Positions 1-10,162 are shown, counted from the stretch's first letter. The stretch: DNA of 64,000 nt from Lepas anatifera (GCA_034440635.1 JAOTON010000977.1:2158176-2222175); one strand, 5' to 3'. The notes: generated from the letters alone by a model not told the origin. Program-made: numbers and translations.

Positions 1-244
1 TAAGAAATCATTTTTACAATTACCGTTTCGGGGTAACCTTGGGTACGGTAGCGGAGGCTTTGTAAAGCGCCACAGTTATCGTTGCAACAGCAATAGTTAC
101 TTGCACGGCATGTAAATGTTGAAGACGTGATTTATCTAGAAGAGGCGGGTTTCTAGCTTGAAGAGAGATACTGGGATATTCAATGCATTGTTTGAAATGT
201 ACTGATCGCTGCTGAAAAACAGAAGCAAAATTCCGAAGAAAAAA

Positions 245-496
245 TCAGACGGAGAGGGCTAGGACTCGCCTGTGCGCCGCCGCCGCGACTGGTTATCAGA
301 CGGAGAGGGCTGGACTCGCCTGGCGGCCGCCGCCCTGGGTATCGGACCGAGAGGGCTAGGACCCGCCTGTGCAGCCGCCGCCGCGCACTAGGGTATCAGA
401 CGGAGAGGGCTAGGACTCGCCTGTGCGGCCGCCGCCGCGCACTAGGGTATCAGACCGAGAGGGCTAGGACTCGCCTGTGCGGCCGCCGCCGCGCAC
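245..496. repeat. ~54-bp minisatellite overlapping the 3' end of Ig exon 5
   Basis: About five imperfect copies of a GC-rich unit. Each carries GAGAGGGCTAGGACTCGCC followed by a GCCGCCGCC block. The last copy runs about 22 bases into the coding exon at 475-646, so the exon end and its splice donor form part of the repeat unit. On the minus strand most copies carry the same CACAG|GCGAGT junction as the exon. Copy lengths vary by a few bases. Confidence 0.85.
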
Positions 497-646
497 ACTG
501 ACCACCACGCCGACGGCGGCGCGGTGCGGGGCGCCCACCACGCGGTTGTCGCCCTGGCAGATGTACTCGCTGGAGGCGGCCGGCCGCACGAACAGCTGCG
601 AGCGCACGAACCGCGGCCAGCCCGGGTAGGTGGGCGCCGTCACCAC
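475..646 (-). CDS. Ig-superfamily gene, exon 5 (second half of Ig domain 2)
   Basis: The frame encodes the C-terminal half of an I-set-like Ig domain. The F-strand signature SSEYICQGDN contains the second disulfide cysteine, and a G-strand-like run (AAVGVVVSV) follows. The acceptor is CCTCAG|GTGGTG and the exon starts in phase 0, matching the phase-0 end of exon 4. Splicing gives WLYRGEP|VVTAPTY, which restores a normal Ig C-to-D region. The chosen end is CACAG|GCGAGT, a GC-type donor that leaves phase 1 like the gene's other inter-domain introns. An earlier GT (GTG|GTCAGT) is possible but would cut the G strand. The gene must continue left of position 1, where more Ig or FN3 domains or a membrane segment may follow. 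The family within the Ig superfamily is not resolved. Confidence 0.72.
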
Positions 647-1977
647 CTGAGGCAACCAGGGGCGAGGCAGTCGTCATCGAGGCAGAACGGGCCCATACTG
701 CTTAAATTTGTACTGATACATACCATACATACCTGGGAAAGTTGACTAGATAGTTTGTGATCACGAACATCACTTGAAGAAATCAAGGGATCAATTCGTA
801 CTTCGAAAAATCGAGAAAACGTAAGATTTGTTTAATAGAAATGAACTAACATTACTTTCTATTATCATCATAATTCAGAGTTCAGAAACATGTGGACACA
901 ACGCTTTCATAGCTTAATACAGGCGCATAATTTCACAGGATTAAAATAATTTAAGCGACTAGAGCAGACAATGCGCTAGCAGATACGTTTAGGTGCTGCC
1001 TACTTGTCCAACACGATTATAAAATCCACAGTCTAGGTAACCCAGCACAGGCCAAATATTTTTCAGACACTTTAAGAATGAATTTTACCCAATACCACAG
1101 CCCTGGCAGAAGTTAAGGCCGTCAACCAAGGCCGTTTGAGCCAGCCGTCAGCCACGACAGAGTCGCAGGTCTTACCTCCGCCTGCCAGCTGGACTTTCGC
1201 AGCTGAAAACAGACACAGGGTCTCAGTCGGAGCCAAACAGTTGCACCTGCAGCGACGCACACCATGTGTACACAGAAGGGTGTCCATGCGGCGGCCATTA
1301 GGGTGGGGTGCCGGTGAGGTGACATGCAACGTGTTTTCGAACGGATGGCCAGAGCAATGTGTTAAGCATACAGCCCCCTCATTTAGCAAGAATTATTATC
1401 CGAATTATAAAATCGTCATAGCAGAAAGCACGACAGCTTCCAAATTCGCAATTCGTTGTTACTCTAGAAGCTAAATAATACAGATACATTTTCCCCCAGA
1501 TTGAAGTAAATCGAACAACGGTTTCGTGATTTTTCCAGGTTTATTTTCCCCGCAAAAAAACGTCGCAGACCTTAAATCTACCTCCATATTCTTTCACAAA
1601 AATGACAATAATATTCATTGACATGTGACGCCGGCACCAGTAAGTTGAGAAGAGCAAAACCAAATTTACTTCTATAAAATTGGGACGCCCTGGTACGCTG
1701 TATGTACAACACGAGCCCAACACTGCTGCACAGTCACTGACCACAGGATAGTCCACACAAGTCAACACAATCGCATACCTGCACACTGTCTCTGGAATAC
1801 GCTAATCCCTCCCACAGTCAGAGAGGCGCAAACGAAGCTTCACGGGGACAAGGCTGCACAACAACAAAGCAAGTATACTATGTAGAGCGTAAGTCCATGT
1901 CTCTGAGGGAAATGAATCCGCCACATCAATTTGTTACTCGATTGACTCAACATTCAGTACTACGTTAAAAACCTAAG
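647..1977. other. Intron 4 of the Ig gene, unique part
   Basis: No exon, RNA gene or element boundary could be supported here. Short open frames exist on both strands but lack splice sites or recognisable domains. Confidence 0.5.
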
Positions 1978-2121
1978 CTTCTGACAGAGGGTTCCGCCCC
2001 CGATTGGTGTGTCCTCCACGGTACAGCCTCTGTCACAGGGTCCTGCTCCGATTGGCGTGTCTCCACGGTACAGGCTCTGTCACAGGGTCCTGCTCCGACT
2101 GACCGGTTCTCCGCGGTAGAG
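1978..2121. repeat. ~47-bp tandem repeat overlapping the 3' end of Ig exon 4
   Basis: Three copies of a unit containing CAGGGTCCTGCTCCGA and CTCCACGGTA. The rightmost copy overlaps the last bases of exon 4 and its donor (CCG|GTCAGT on the minus strand). In the two intronic copies the matching donor GT reads CA, so only the exon copy can act as a splice site. Confidence 0.85.
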
Positions 2122-2231
2122 CCATGTGACCTCCGGTAGCGGGTCGCCGGCCAGGTCACAGTCCAGCTTCACCAGAGTACCGCTCTCCACCGTGTCGTTC
2201 ACTGTCCGGGTCTGCAGCACCCGCACCGGCA
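2104..2231 (-). CDS. Ig-superfamily gene, exon 4 (first half of Ig domain 2)
   Basis: The exon encodes the N-terminal half of an Ig domain. It has a B-strand cysteine in TLVKLDCDLAG, then the C-strand tryptophan in LPEVTWLYRGE, with the usual A-strand lead-in PVRVLQTRTV. The acceptor is GGGTAG|TGCCGG and entry is in phase 1, as required by exon 3. The 128-base exon ends in phase 0 at CCG|GTCAGT, which matches exon 5. A second candidate acceptor (CTGCAG|ACC) would start in phase 0 and break the frame with exon 3, so it was not chosen. The acceptor lies in the last unit of the 42-bp minisatellite, whose units carry the same TAG|TG. The donor lies in the 47-bp repeat. Both edges of this exon are therefore embedded in tandem repeats. 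Confidence 0.78.
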
Positions 2232-3803
2232 CTACCCGCAGACACTCACGTTAGCCCTCACACAGAACCGGTACTACCCGCAACGCTCACGTTAGCCCTC
2301 AAACAGCACTGGCACTACCCGCAGACACTCACATTAGCCCTCACACAACACCGGCAATGCCCGCAGATACTCACGTTAGCCCTCACACAGCACCGGCACT
2401 ACCCGCAGACACTCACGTTAGCCCTCACACAACAACCGCACCGGCACTACCCGCAGACAATCACGTTAGCCCTCACACAGGACCGGCACTACCCGCAGGC
2501 ACTCACGTTAGCCCTCACACAGCACCGGCACTACCCGCAGGCACTCACGTTAGCCCTCACACAGCACCCGCACCGGCACTACCCGCAGACACTCACGTTA
2601 GCCCTCACACAGCACTGGCACTACCCGCAGACACTCACGTTAGCCCTCACACAGCACCGGCACTACCCACAGACACTCACGTTAGCCTTCGCACAGCACC
2701 GGCACTACCCGCAGACACTCACGTTAGCCCTCACACAGCACTGGCACTACCCTCAGACAATCACATTAGCCCTCACACAGCACCGGCACTACCCGCAGAC
2801 ACTCACACAGCACCCGCACCGGCACTACCCGCAGACACTCACGTTAGCCCTCACACAGCACCGGCACTACCCACAGACACTCACGTTAGCCCTCACACAG
2901 CACCGGCACTACCCGCAGACACTCACATTAGCCCTCACACAGCAACTTACCGGCACTACCCGCAGACACTCACGTTAGCCCTTACACAGCAACCGCACTA
3001 CCAGCAGAGGCTCACGTTAGCCCTCACACAGCAACTTACCGGCACTACCCGCAGACACTCACGTTAGCCCTTACACAGCAACCGCACTACCCACAGAGGC
3101 TCACGTTAGCCCTCACACAGAACCGGCACTACCCGCAGACACTCCCGTTAGCCCTCACACAGCACCGGCACTACCCGCAGACACTCACGTTAGCCCTCAC
3201 ACAGCACCGGCACTACCCGCAACACTCACGTTAGCCCTCACACAGCACCCGCACCGGCACTACCCGCAGACACTCACGTTAGCCCTTACACAGCAACCGC
3301 ACTACCCACAGAGGCTCACGTTAGCCCTCACACAGCACCGGCACTACCCGCAGACACTCACGTTAGCCCTCACACAGCACCCGCACCGGCACTACCCGCA
3401 ACACTCACGTTAGCCCTCACACAGCAACCGCACTACCCACAGAGGCTCACGTTAGCCCTCACACAGAACCGGCACTACCCGCAGACACTCCCGTTAGCCC
3501 TCACACAGCACCGGCACAACCCGCAGACACTCACGTTAGCCCTCACACAGCACCGGCACTACCCGCAACACTCACGTTAGCCCTCACACAGCACCCGCAC
3601 CGGCACTACCCGCAGACACTCACGTTAGCCCTAACACAGCAACCGCACTACCCACAGAGGCTCACGTTAGCCCTCACACAGCACCGGCACTACCCGCAAA
3701 CACTCACGTTTGCCCTCACACAGCACCGTCACTACCCGCAGACACTCACGTTAGCCCTCACACAGCACCCGCACTACCTGCAGACACTCACGTTAGCCCT
3801 CAC
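2228..3803. repeat. ~42-bp minisatellite in intron 3 of the Ig gene, main block
   Basis: A long array of units built on CACTACCCGCAGACACTCAC plus GTTAGCCCTCACACAGC. Variants lose or gain 4-12 bases, and higher-order patterns recur at 2940-3620. On the minus strand each typical unit carries CTAAC (branch-point-like), GTGAGT (donor-like) and GGGTAG|TG, which is identical to the functional acceptor of exon 4. Long open frames through the array are a by-product of the repeat and are not genes. Confidence 0.95.
3797..3803. repeat. Target-site duplication CCCTCAC, left copy
   Basis: CCCTCAC occurs directly before the left terminal inverted repeat and again at 5863-5869 directly after the right one. 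Removing the insert and one copy restores an ordinary minisatellite unit. CCCTCAC is itself part of that unit, which slightly weakens the exact length call. Confidence 0.7.
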
Positions 3804-5862
3804 CACGGATCACATAACGGATCGGCAACTCACCCCTCATCTGCGACCGCCCCGCTGGTGCTGCCAACTATCGGAGATTCACGTCATCCTCAGGATACGC
3901 GAAAAACTCACCGTTACGTTTGAATTGAGTGGGTTGGAGCTGCGAGGAGGTGGATGCTGAGATGGAGGGATATTTCAGTGCATCTATTATTAAGTGAATT
4001 TAAGGCTGCAGGGAACTTCAGAAAGGTGATTTAACCCGCGCCCCATCGGGGGTCCAGCGCCACCTTCGCCCCACCGGGGGCCATCGATGGCCCCCTCTAA
4101 CTCCGAAAATATGACCGTTAGCGCAGATCTGCAATGTGCATTAAAAAAGCTCGCGTGAATTCAGTACGAAATTACTTTGCATCTTTTAGCGCTCAGGTCA
4201 ATGGTTTGCCCTCCAGAGGGCAAATTCGGTCAATATCGGCTATTTTCACTCAAATATGCAATGCTTAAGTAATTTGGGCATAACTCTTATGCCATTAGAG
4301 CTATTGAGATTTGGTAAACTACATTGGATAGGAAAATGCCAGAATTTTATCCGCTATGTAGAACGTAATGACCTCCCGCCAGTGGTTTGACCTCCAGAGG
4401 TCACCTCGTGACCTAATATAACCTGAGGTCACGAAACGTCAGACGGTGACCTTGCCGTATATCAAACGAAAGCCAGTGACGAGAGATACACGATGGTGTT
4501 TGATTCAGCGCTCTAGCTTATATAGGTTAAAAGTTATTGTCAATACTTTTTTTACCCCTGGTGACCTTGGATGACCTTGGAGAGGTCAAAGGGCAAAAAT
4601 GTCCCCTGGAATCCGTGAAAGGGTGTCCAAGAACGCTTTTCTGATCAAGCCGAGCATTTTCCATCGTTTTTGTGGCTTTCAGATCATAAGACAGCTTTTC
4701 CCCATGCTTTTTCAATGGGAGAGGTCACCTCGTAACCTGACCTCAGGTCACGAAATCGAAAATTCCCTGATATACATCTTGTATCTCGAGATAATCCGTT
4801 TCACGACGGAATTGCTCCGTTTCATTGTTCTTTCTTACACTACCGAAGTCTTTCCACTCTTGGAAATTAAAGATTGCCAAGTTGCCACGGACTTTCGATT
4901 TAAAACTCAAGGGGGGTCCCCAAGTTGTCATGGGCCTTCGAGCGAAAAGGCGAGGCAGGGCAGGATCGATGGAAGACTACTTTGGAAAACCACCTTTCCA
5001 TGTGCTCTGGGCCAGATAAAACTGAAATTTTGTGTTATTAAACATTGCTGCATAGTCATGAGAGTTGCAGCATCCTGTATTTGTCTTGAATCAAGCCTCT
5101 GGCTATATTTCCAGTCAAGAGCGGAGAATGAATAGGTCTCGCCCCCTTTTGTGAGAGGCCGACTCCCGGGCGATGTTAACGTCCCTAGCAAAAAAAGACA
5201 TATCTGTGTGTGAATTTTGCTTGCCTCCATCGAGCGCATCGTTTTTCTTGAGCTTTGTCTCTTCTTTCCCAGCATAGGCAGATCCAGGATTACCAATCGC
5301 GAGGGAGGGCGCCATCCGGACCAGGGGGTCGTCGCTTTTGGCCTGGAAAACCTATCATAGATGGGCGCAAAATCCTATCGGTAAGCGCCGATTTTCGCAT
5401 CCTGAGGGTGGAAAGCGAAATTTCAGGGGGCGCCAAGGGTCGATCATGGGGAGGATCCTGCCCCCTTTACCTCCCTGGATCCGCCATATCCCTTATCAAG
5501 CAATGAATCTGGATAGTTTAAACAGCACTTGCATAGCTCAGTGGAAAGTCCCTGTCAAATGCCTCACCCTGCTTTGGAAACCTGCTCCGAGTATGTGTGT
5601 GGTGTCGGAAAAAAACATTGGATAGGTATACACGACTTCTCAAGAGGCTCAAAGTGTCCATTTGCTTCAACCCGTGGTGCCTTTTTGTTCTTAAAGTCGT
5701 ATTTTTCCCCACATGAGGGCGAGTTGTTATGCATCAGCGCAGCGTCCGGCTGCGTACTATCCTGAGGACGACAACTTTTTCCGCTAGGTGGCCGGGTAGG
5801 CGACGTGGTCGCTGAGAACAAAGGGATCTCGGGTGAGTTGCCGATCCGTTATGTCATCCGTG
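3804..5862. mobile_element. Non-autonomous TIR DNA transposon inserted in the minisatellite
   Basis: The ends are inverted repeats of about 32 bases starting CACGGATCACATAACGGATC, with one mismatch between arms (position 8). Weaker matching continues inward around TCCTCAGGAT. The insert is 2,059 bp and is flanked by a 7-bp duplication. The longest open frame is about 178 codons and resembles no transposase, so this copy is non-autonomous or decayed. CAC...GTG ends with a 7-bp duplication fit a P-like element best but not decisively. CAC ends also occur in Transib/RAG-like elements, which make 5-bp duplications. The interior is rich in GACCTC/GAGGTCA motifs, for example 4388-4435, and shares this with repeats at 52-62 kb. 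Confidence 0.85.
4388..4435. promoter_or_regulatory. Cluster of AGGTCA / TGACCT half-sites inside the transposon
   Basis: TGACCTCCAGAGGTCA is followed by an inverted pair AGGTCA-CCTCG-TGACCT and then TGAGGTCACG. AGGTCA is the canonical nuclear-receptor half-site. Function is not shown by sequence; this marks the motif cluster only. Confidence 0.3.
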
Positions 5863-6165
5863 CCCTCACACAGCACCGTCACTACCCGCAAACGCTCACG
5901 TTAGCCCTCACACAGCACCGTCACTACCCGCAGACACTCACGTTAACCCTCACACCGGCACTACCCGCAGACACTCACGTTAGCCCTCACACCGGCACTA
6001 CCCGCAGACACTCACGTTAGCCCTCACACCGGCACTACCCGCAGACACTCACGTTAGCCCTCACCACCGGCACTACCCGCAGACACTCACGTTAGCCCTC
6101 ACACAGCACCCGCACTACCCGCAGACACTCACGTTAGCCCTCACACAGCGCCGGCACTACCCGCA
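5863..6165. repeat. ~42-bp minisatellite, block split off by the transposon
   Basis: Same unit as the block at 2228-3803 (CACTACCCGCAGACACTCAC core), with about seven copies. Several have a short deletion (ACACCGGCAC in place of ACACAGCACCGGCAC). The array ends about 38 bases from the donor of exon 3. Confidence 0.95.
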
Positions 6166-6202
6166 GACTTCTAACCATGATGTGGGCGGTATCCTCACTC
6201 AC

Positions 6203-6364
6203 CTCTGACCACGATGTCGGCGGTGACTTCGCGCTCGCCGTGCGAGTTCCAGACGCGGCACCGGTAGCGGCCCTGGTTAGCCTTGGAGACGCGTCGCACC
6301 ATCAGACGACCGTTCTCGCGAATCTCAATGTTTTCGTCTGCCATAGACAGGAGGGTGACGGTAC
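6203..6364 (-). CDS. Ig-superfamily gene, exon 3 (second half of Ig domain 1)
   Basis: A 162-base exon with phase 1 at both ends. It encodes the back half of an Ig I-set domain: RENGRLMVRRVSKANQGRYR followed by CRVWNSHGE. This holds the E-strand LMVRRV, a diverged D-x-G-x-Y-x-C motif (NQGRYRC) and the second disulfide cysteine, then a G strand (TADIVV). The acceptor is TAGCTCAG|GTACC and the donor is AGAG|GTGAGT. It joins exon 2 as ELDRKG|TVTLLS without a frame break. The Asp of the usual DxGxYxC is Asn here, a tolerated change. Confidence 0.85.
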
Positions 6365-6670
6365 CTGAGCTACACAACTGTGTGAGAGGAAGTGAGGACT
6401 GGGTGATGATTCGCCGTCGATTTCTATCCTGATGTTTCCGTAGACAAGTTGAGTGCACAGAACGGAAAATGCCACGACACCATAAAAAGCCGTTACGATG
6501 GCTTGATAAGCCTTCCGGTACAAATAATTTGCTCATAAGCCAGTGGTACATATTTATGAGCCAACAAGCAAAACAAAATCAGTAAACATCTGAAAAACTA
6601 CCGAAGGCCAGATTTGTTGCGGGTCTTTGCCCGTGCGTCCTCTTTAAGGGGCTTGTAGCCGGCGGCTCAC
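6365..6670. other. Intron 2 of the Ig gene
   Basis: A short intron of about 306 bases that splits Ig domain 1 between its front and back halves. Nothing else is seen in it. Confidence 0.7.
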
Positions 6671-6823
6671 CTTTCCTGTCGAGCTCCCGGAAGATGGGGC
6701 TGCCCTCGGCGCGGAACTCCCACAGCAGGCGGGGCGCCGGCGTGCCGCGGCTGGTGCAGTGGAGCAGCAGCTGGTCCGCCAGCGGCACCTCCCCGCTGGC
6801 TGGAGGGTCCGTGATCACCGGAG
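6671..6823 (-). CDS. Ig-superfamily gene, exon 2 (first half of Ig domain 1)
   Basis: A 153-base exon with phase 1 at both ends. The product begins just after the signal peptide with PVITDPPASGEVPLADQ. It then has the B-strand cysteine in LLLHCTSRG and the C-strand tryptophan in APRLLWEFRAEG, ending ELDRKG. The acceptor is GCTGTAG|CTCCGG and the donor is GGAAAG|GTGAGC. With exon 3 it makes one complete Ig domain of about 105 residues with both disulfide cysteines and the invariant Trp. The C'-to-D loop (EGSPIFRELDRKG) is longer than average. High GC in third positions matches exons 3-5. Confidence 0.85.
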
Positions 6824-6832
6824 CTACAGCGC

Positions 6833-6898
6833 ACAGACACCGTCAGCGCCGCAGCACGCGCCTCCACAGACACCGTCAGTGCCGCAACACGCGCCTCC
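6833..6898. repeat. 33-bp direct duplication beside the acceptor of Ig exon 2
   Basis: Two adjacent 33-base copies (6833-6865, 6866-6898) with two mismatches, sharing ACAGACACCGTCAG and CACGCGCCTCC. On the minus strand they form the tract just upstream of the exon 2 acceptor, so the sequence before the splice site has been duplicated. Confidence 0.8.
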
Positions 6899-7815
6899 AC
6901 AGCCAAATGGCGAGATGAAGACCAAAGTTCAACTGTCTGGTGTCACCCTCCCCTCCTGCCCCTGATGCTGTCTTCAATTCTTAGACATGGAACTTATTTA
7001 TAATATTTTCGGGATTACATGTATCTATAAATGATGTTCAATAACACTTCTCAATTAAAGGGAGTATGACACCTTAGTGTAATATCTGACTGTAGTGGTT
7101 TCATGGACAATCTTTATTGAAAATAATGGATATGGCATTGTTTCTGCAGAAAAATAGTTAATAAGCCTAATAATTCGCTTTATCTAATTTTACCTGTAAG
7201 TAAAAATATTAAAAGTACGCAACACCGCAGCGGCGTGAGATTTGGCAATGCATTGTGCAGGATCGAACCTCTTTGATTTGCGCCTCAAATGAATACCAAT
7301 ACAAATGAAAGGAGTTGCGCTACAATAATTTATCATTAGGAACCACAGTGACTCTTACCGATTTCAGCTATATTTCATGGCATACTAGAACATATTTCAA
7401 GTTTCAAACTAGCCGTTGCATGGTCATACACACTTATAGTCGCCAATACCGATGGCACATTTAGCACGTAAGCTTTAAAGATATCTGCGCAAGAAATATT
7501 TGTCCGCGCAGCGGGCCTGAGCATCACATCACCTTCCCAAGTTCAACTCATACCAGGCAACCACTGGGGGCGGAGGTGGCCGGCTGGCGGCGAATTTTTC
7601 TCCGCGAACGCTAAGTTCAGGGGCAAATGGAAAGTTAATCAAGTGCTTTCACGACATACTCTATCGCATGGCTATCTCAGTTCAAATCCCACTGTGAATG
7701 TGTCATGTTCCTTTTAACACTACACCCAAATACTTCCATTGAAATACAATTATCCCTCATATTATAATATTAAAAAAAACAAGCAGCGGAATAAAACCTC
7801 TGAGGAATAGCTTAC
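6899..7815. other. Intron 1 of the Ig gene, distal part
   Basis: AT-rich intron. Most of it (about 7090-7690) is a dispersed repeat copy listed separately. No exon is supported. Confidence 0.55.
7090..7690 (+). repeat. Dispersed repeat copy (family also at 26340 and 24728/25200)
   Basis: TGTAGTGGTTTCATGGACAA at about 7092 matches TGTAGTGGTTTTATGGACAA at about 26347, with further matches downstream. The part at 7495-7690 aligns with 24728-24930, sharing GACATCAC/CATCACATCAC, TTCCCAAG and a closing TTCAAATCCC-like segment. The copies are strongly diverged and there is no coding sequence. Confidence 0.6.
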
Positions 7816-7909
7816 CTGAAGGCCCGCTGAATCCGTACACAAGCCATGCATAGTGAACAACTACAACAGTCTTCAAGATCACGTCCATAAGTTGGCTTCT
7901 CGTATTCAT
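7816..7909 (-). CDS. Ig-superfamily gene, exon 1 (start codon and signal peptide)
   Basis: The ATG at 7909 opens a 31-codon exon whose product has a short polar start (MNTRSQLMD). A hydrophobic core (VILKTVVVVHYAWLVY) and small residues (GFSGPS) follow, a typical secretory signal peptide. The donor TTCAG|GTAAGC leaves phase 1 and fits the phase-1 acceptor of exon 2, giving a mature start near APVITDPP. Five exons together give 236 complete codons without a stop. This agreement of signal peptide, phases and Ig motifs is the main argument that the gene model is right. No TATA box or clear transcription start was identified upstream. Confidence 0.75.
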
Positions 7910-10162
7910 GGTCTAGTTTTTGTTTATTTGCTACAGTTTAGGGCATTTATACTTGACTCCAGTGCATCTTACCACCCTGAGTTGAGCAACACCAGCTGAA
8001 GTGAAGGTTTACAAGTTCTGAAAATAAAAAGACACTTGTGAATACATGACATACGTGACACTTGTGAATAATAAAAGACTAAACAAAGGAACCATGGCAC
8101 ACTGCTACTCCGTGAGCTGTTAAACCGTTGGGTTCCGGTTCATGCTCGGAAACAGGATGCTCTGAGTAATTAACAACATTTACGCACAATTTTCGAAGAT
8201 AATGATACATCACTGGAATCAGCAGAATCCTCTCTGCAGGAATATGCCAATCCAAAGTGAACCCCACTATTAAAACTTATTCTTTTAAGAACTAACCAAA
8301 CTTTTCGTCTCCTGTTTGTCAAAAACACGTCAATTTTTTATGACATCATAACCTCGGGGGATAGTGAAAATGCTTAGGTTAATACAAGGACTAGGACAGC
8401 ATTCGTATCTTTAATCTTTTTGCGTGTTTACACATACTGGATCAACACATTCGTGTGCTTAGTTGGGACCAGTCAATTGACCGGCGTGGCCGTTCTAGGC
8501 ATACACGTTTTCCGGCCGCCATAGGGTTAAGTTAATTCAAGTTATGTTGGGTTCGGTTAAGTCATACAAGGTTAGGTTAGGTCAGGTGAGATAAAACTGC
8601 GGCTTCTTTACACTTATCTCCCATCTTGATGCCTCGATTAGGTCAGGTGAGACTATTTGGAAAATACTTAACAGTTTTTTCTTTGATATGTCATCAACTC
8701 AGTTATGCTTCGCACTTTTGTCAACGAATGCATCACTTCAGTTCGCTGACGGACGGCCGATTATTGTCCATACACTGCTACGCACAGGGCTTTGATATTT
8801 GAGGTAAGGTATCATAAACATGGTTTGCCCTTCGATTTGACACTAGTCATTCTGATAATCAGTATAACCTGTCATTTTGAATGGGACATTCATTCGCGGA
8901 AGTGTTGGTGCATCATGACATTCGCCAGACGCTGTCATGGTGCAAGACCACACTGCAGACTATGCAGTGTGGTGTTGTTTCCATCGGGATGTGGACGTGA
9001 AAAAGTAAATAGATTCTTTAAAAACTTTTAATGTTGAGAGTCCACTTTGAATTCACTTGGTCCTGAACATATGGGATGCTGCTGATTCAGATGATTTTTC
9101 ATTTTCATAGAAAATATTTCGCTTACATATTTGTTATTAACCAGAGCATCCTCATCACTGCCTAGTGCCCAGTCTGAAAAATGTGAGGGGCTTCTTGATT
9201 AGGCGTTGAAGGGCAGCTCAAATCTTTACTGGGGCAGATTGTTCTTTAATTGCAAAAACTTTCGTGTTATAGTGTAAAGGGGCCACAAAAAACGCAATTT
9301 ACATACTCTTATCTTCCTACTTGGTGTCTTCTTGGTACCTGTACATCAGAAGACGCTCCAAGTCGGGCGGCAGACCCAGATCGGTATTGTGTGTGTGTAG
9401 AGTCTTACAAAAAGTTTAGCAGATATGATCATGTACACACTTTGTGTCTCTCACCTATGTTATGCCACAATTTGGGGTCTTATTCACAAACTGCACAGAT
9501 GTCAGGGCAGGTAACTATATAATGTATCACTCAGTGTGGGAGTTGCCAGCTTGGACCTGAAACAATTCATGTCATTCTCAATGGCTACATGGCCTGGGAG
9601 ACAATTCCATGTGCAGACACAAAGGACGCTAAGTGATCATTTGCAAGTGTCTGTGTGCACATGGGCTTGCTGTATTTTGAACCCATAACCCCGCAAGCCT
9701 GGGTAACCAGCCATAGCAAACAGGTCAGCAGCACTGATTTTGCATTTTCCGTGAAATATTTTCCAGTATTGGATCAAATCAGTGTGCAGAAGCCTCCAAT
9801 GAACCAAATTTTGCCTGAGAGATCGCAAAGTGATCCATAGTCTAGGTTGGCTAGGCCATTTTCTCCAGGTCCAGTGCTGCTGCACAGATTCCTGGACGCC
9901 CAGGTCCCCAGAACAGCCTGTATGCCACACACATGAACATTATTCCATAATTGGCCGGATGTGGATGCTAAATAACAGCATCATAAATTAATTTCGGGGC
10001 TCTACATAGGTTTACAAATATTTTGGGCCAAGGCAGAGACTTCCAGATACTAAGTGATCCAGAAGACTATTTCAGACAGTGACACAGGCAACATGTAATG
10101 ACCACTTGTGCAAGTCTGCATGAAAGTGACCATATTGAAAGTTGTATCTATTGTCTCTTGAG
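7910..10162. other. Intergenic stretch with scattered repeat fragments
   Basis: No coding sequence is supported. It contains TTAGG/TCAGG-like words around 8570-8600, a strong hairpin at 8947-8973, and at 9169 an isolated end CCAGTCTGAAAAATGTGAG resembling the hAT-type ends described at 20967 and 35609. Its matching opposite end was not found. Confidence 0.5.
8947..8973. other. Perfect 11-bp hairpin
   Basis: ACCACACTGCA, a 5-base loop GACTA, then TGCAGTGTGGT. The surrounding sequence does not extend the stem, so a microRNA precursor is unlikely. It may be a remnant of a small foldback element. Confidence 0.6.

Noticed and set aside
450..677. 75-codon Arg/Gly-rich minus-strand frame
   Set aside because: It is a shifted frame of Ig exon 5 in GC-rich DNA. 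The accepted frame has Ig motifs and matching splice phases.
2357..3067. 236-codon open frame rich in Pro, Ala, His and Thr
   Set aside because: It is a translation of the 42-bp minisatellite. Several frames are open for the same reason, and it lies in an intron.
2228..3803. Regular repeat array considered as CRISPR
   Set aside because: Units are contiguous without unique spacers, in eukaryotic intronic DNA beside spliced exons.
4599..5135. 178-codon plus-strand frame in the TIR transposon
   Set aside because: No transposase or other domain motif, overlapping frames on the other strand, and homologous family copies do not keep it open.
5528..5600. tRNA-like box A (TAGCTCAGTGG) on the plus strand
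   Set aside because: Good box A but no box B or cloverleaf within normal distance, and it lies inside a transposon.
8947..8973. MicroRNA precursor
   Set aside because: The stem is only 11 bp and flanking bases do not pair, too short for a miRNA hairpin.
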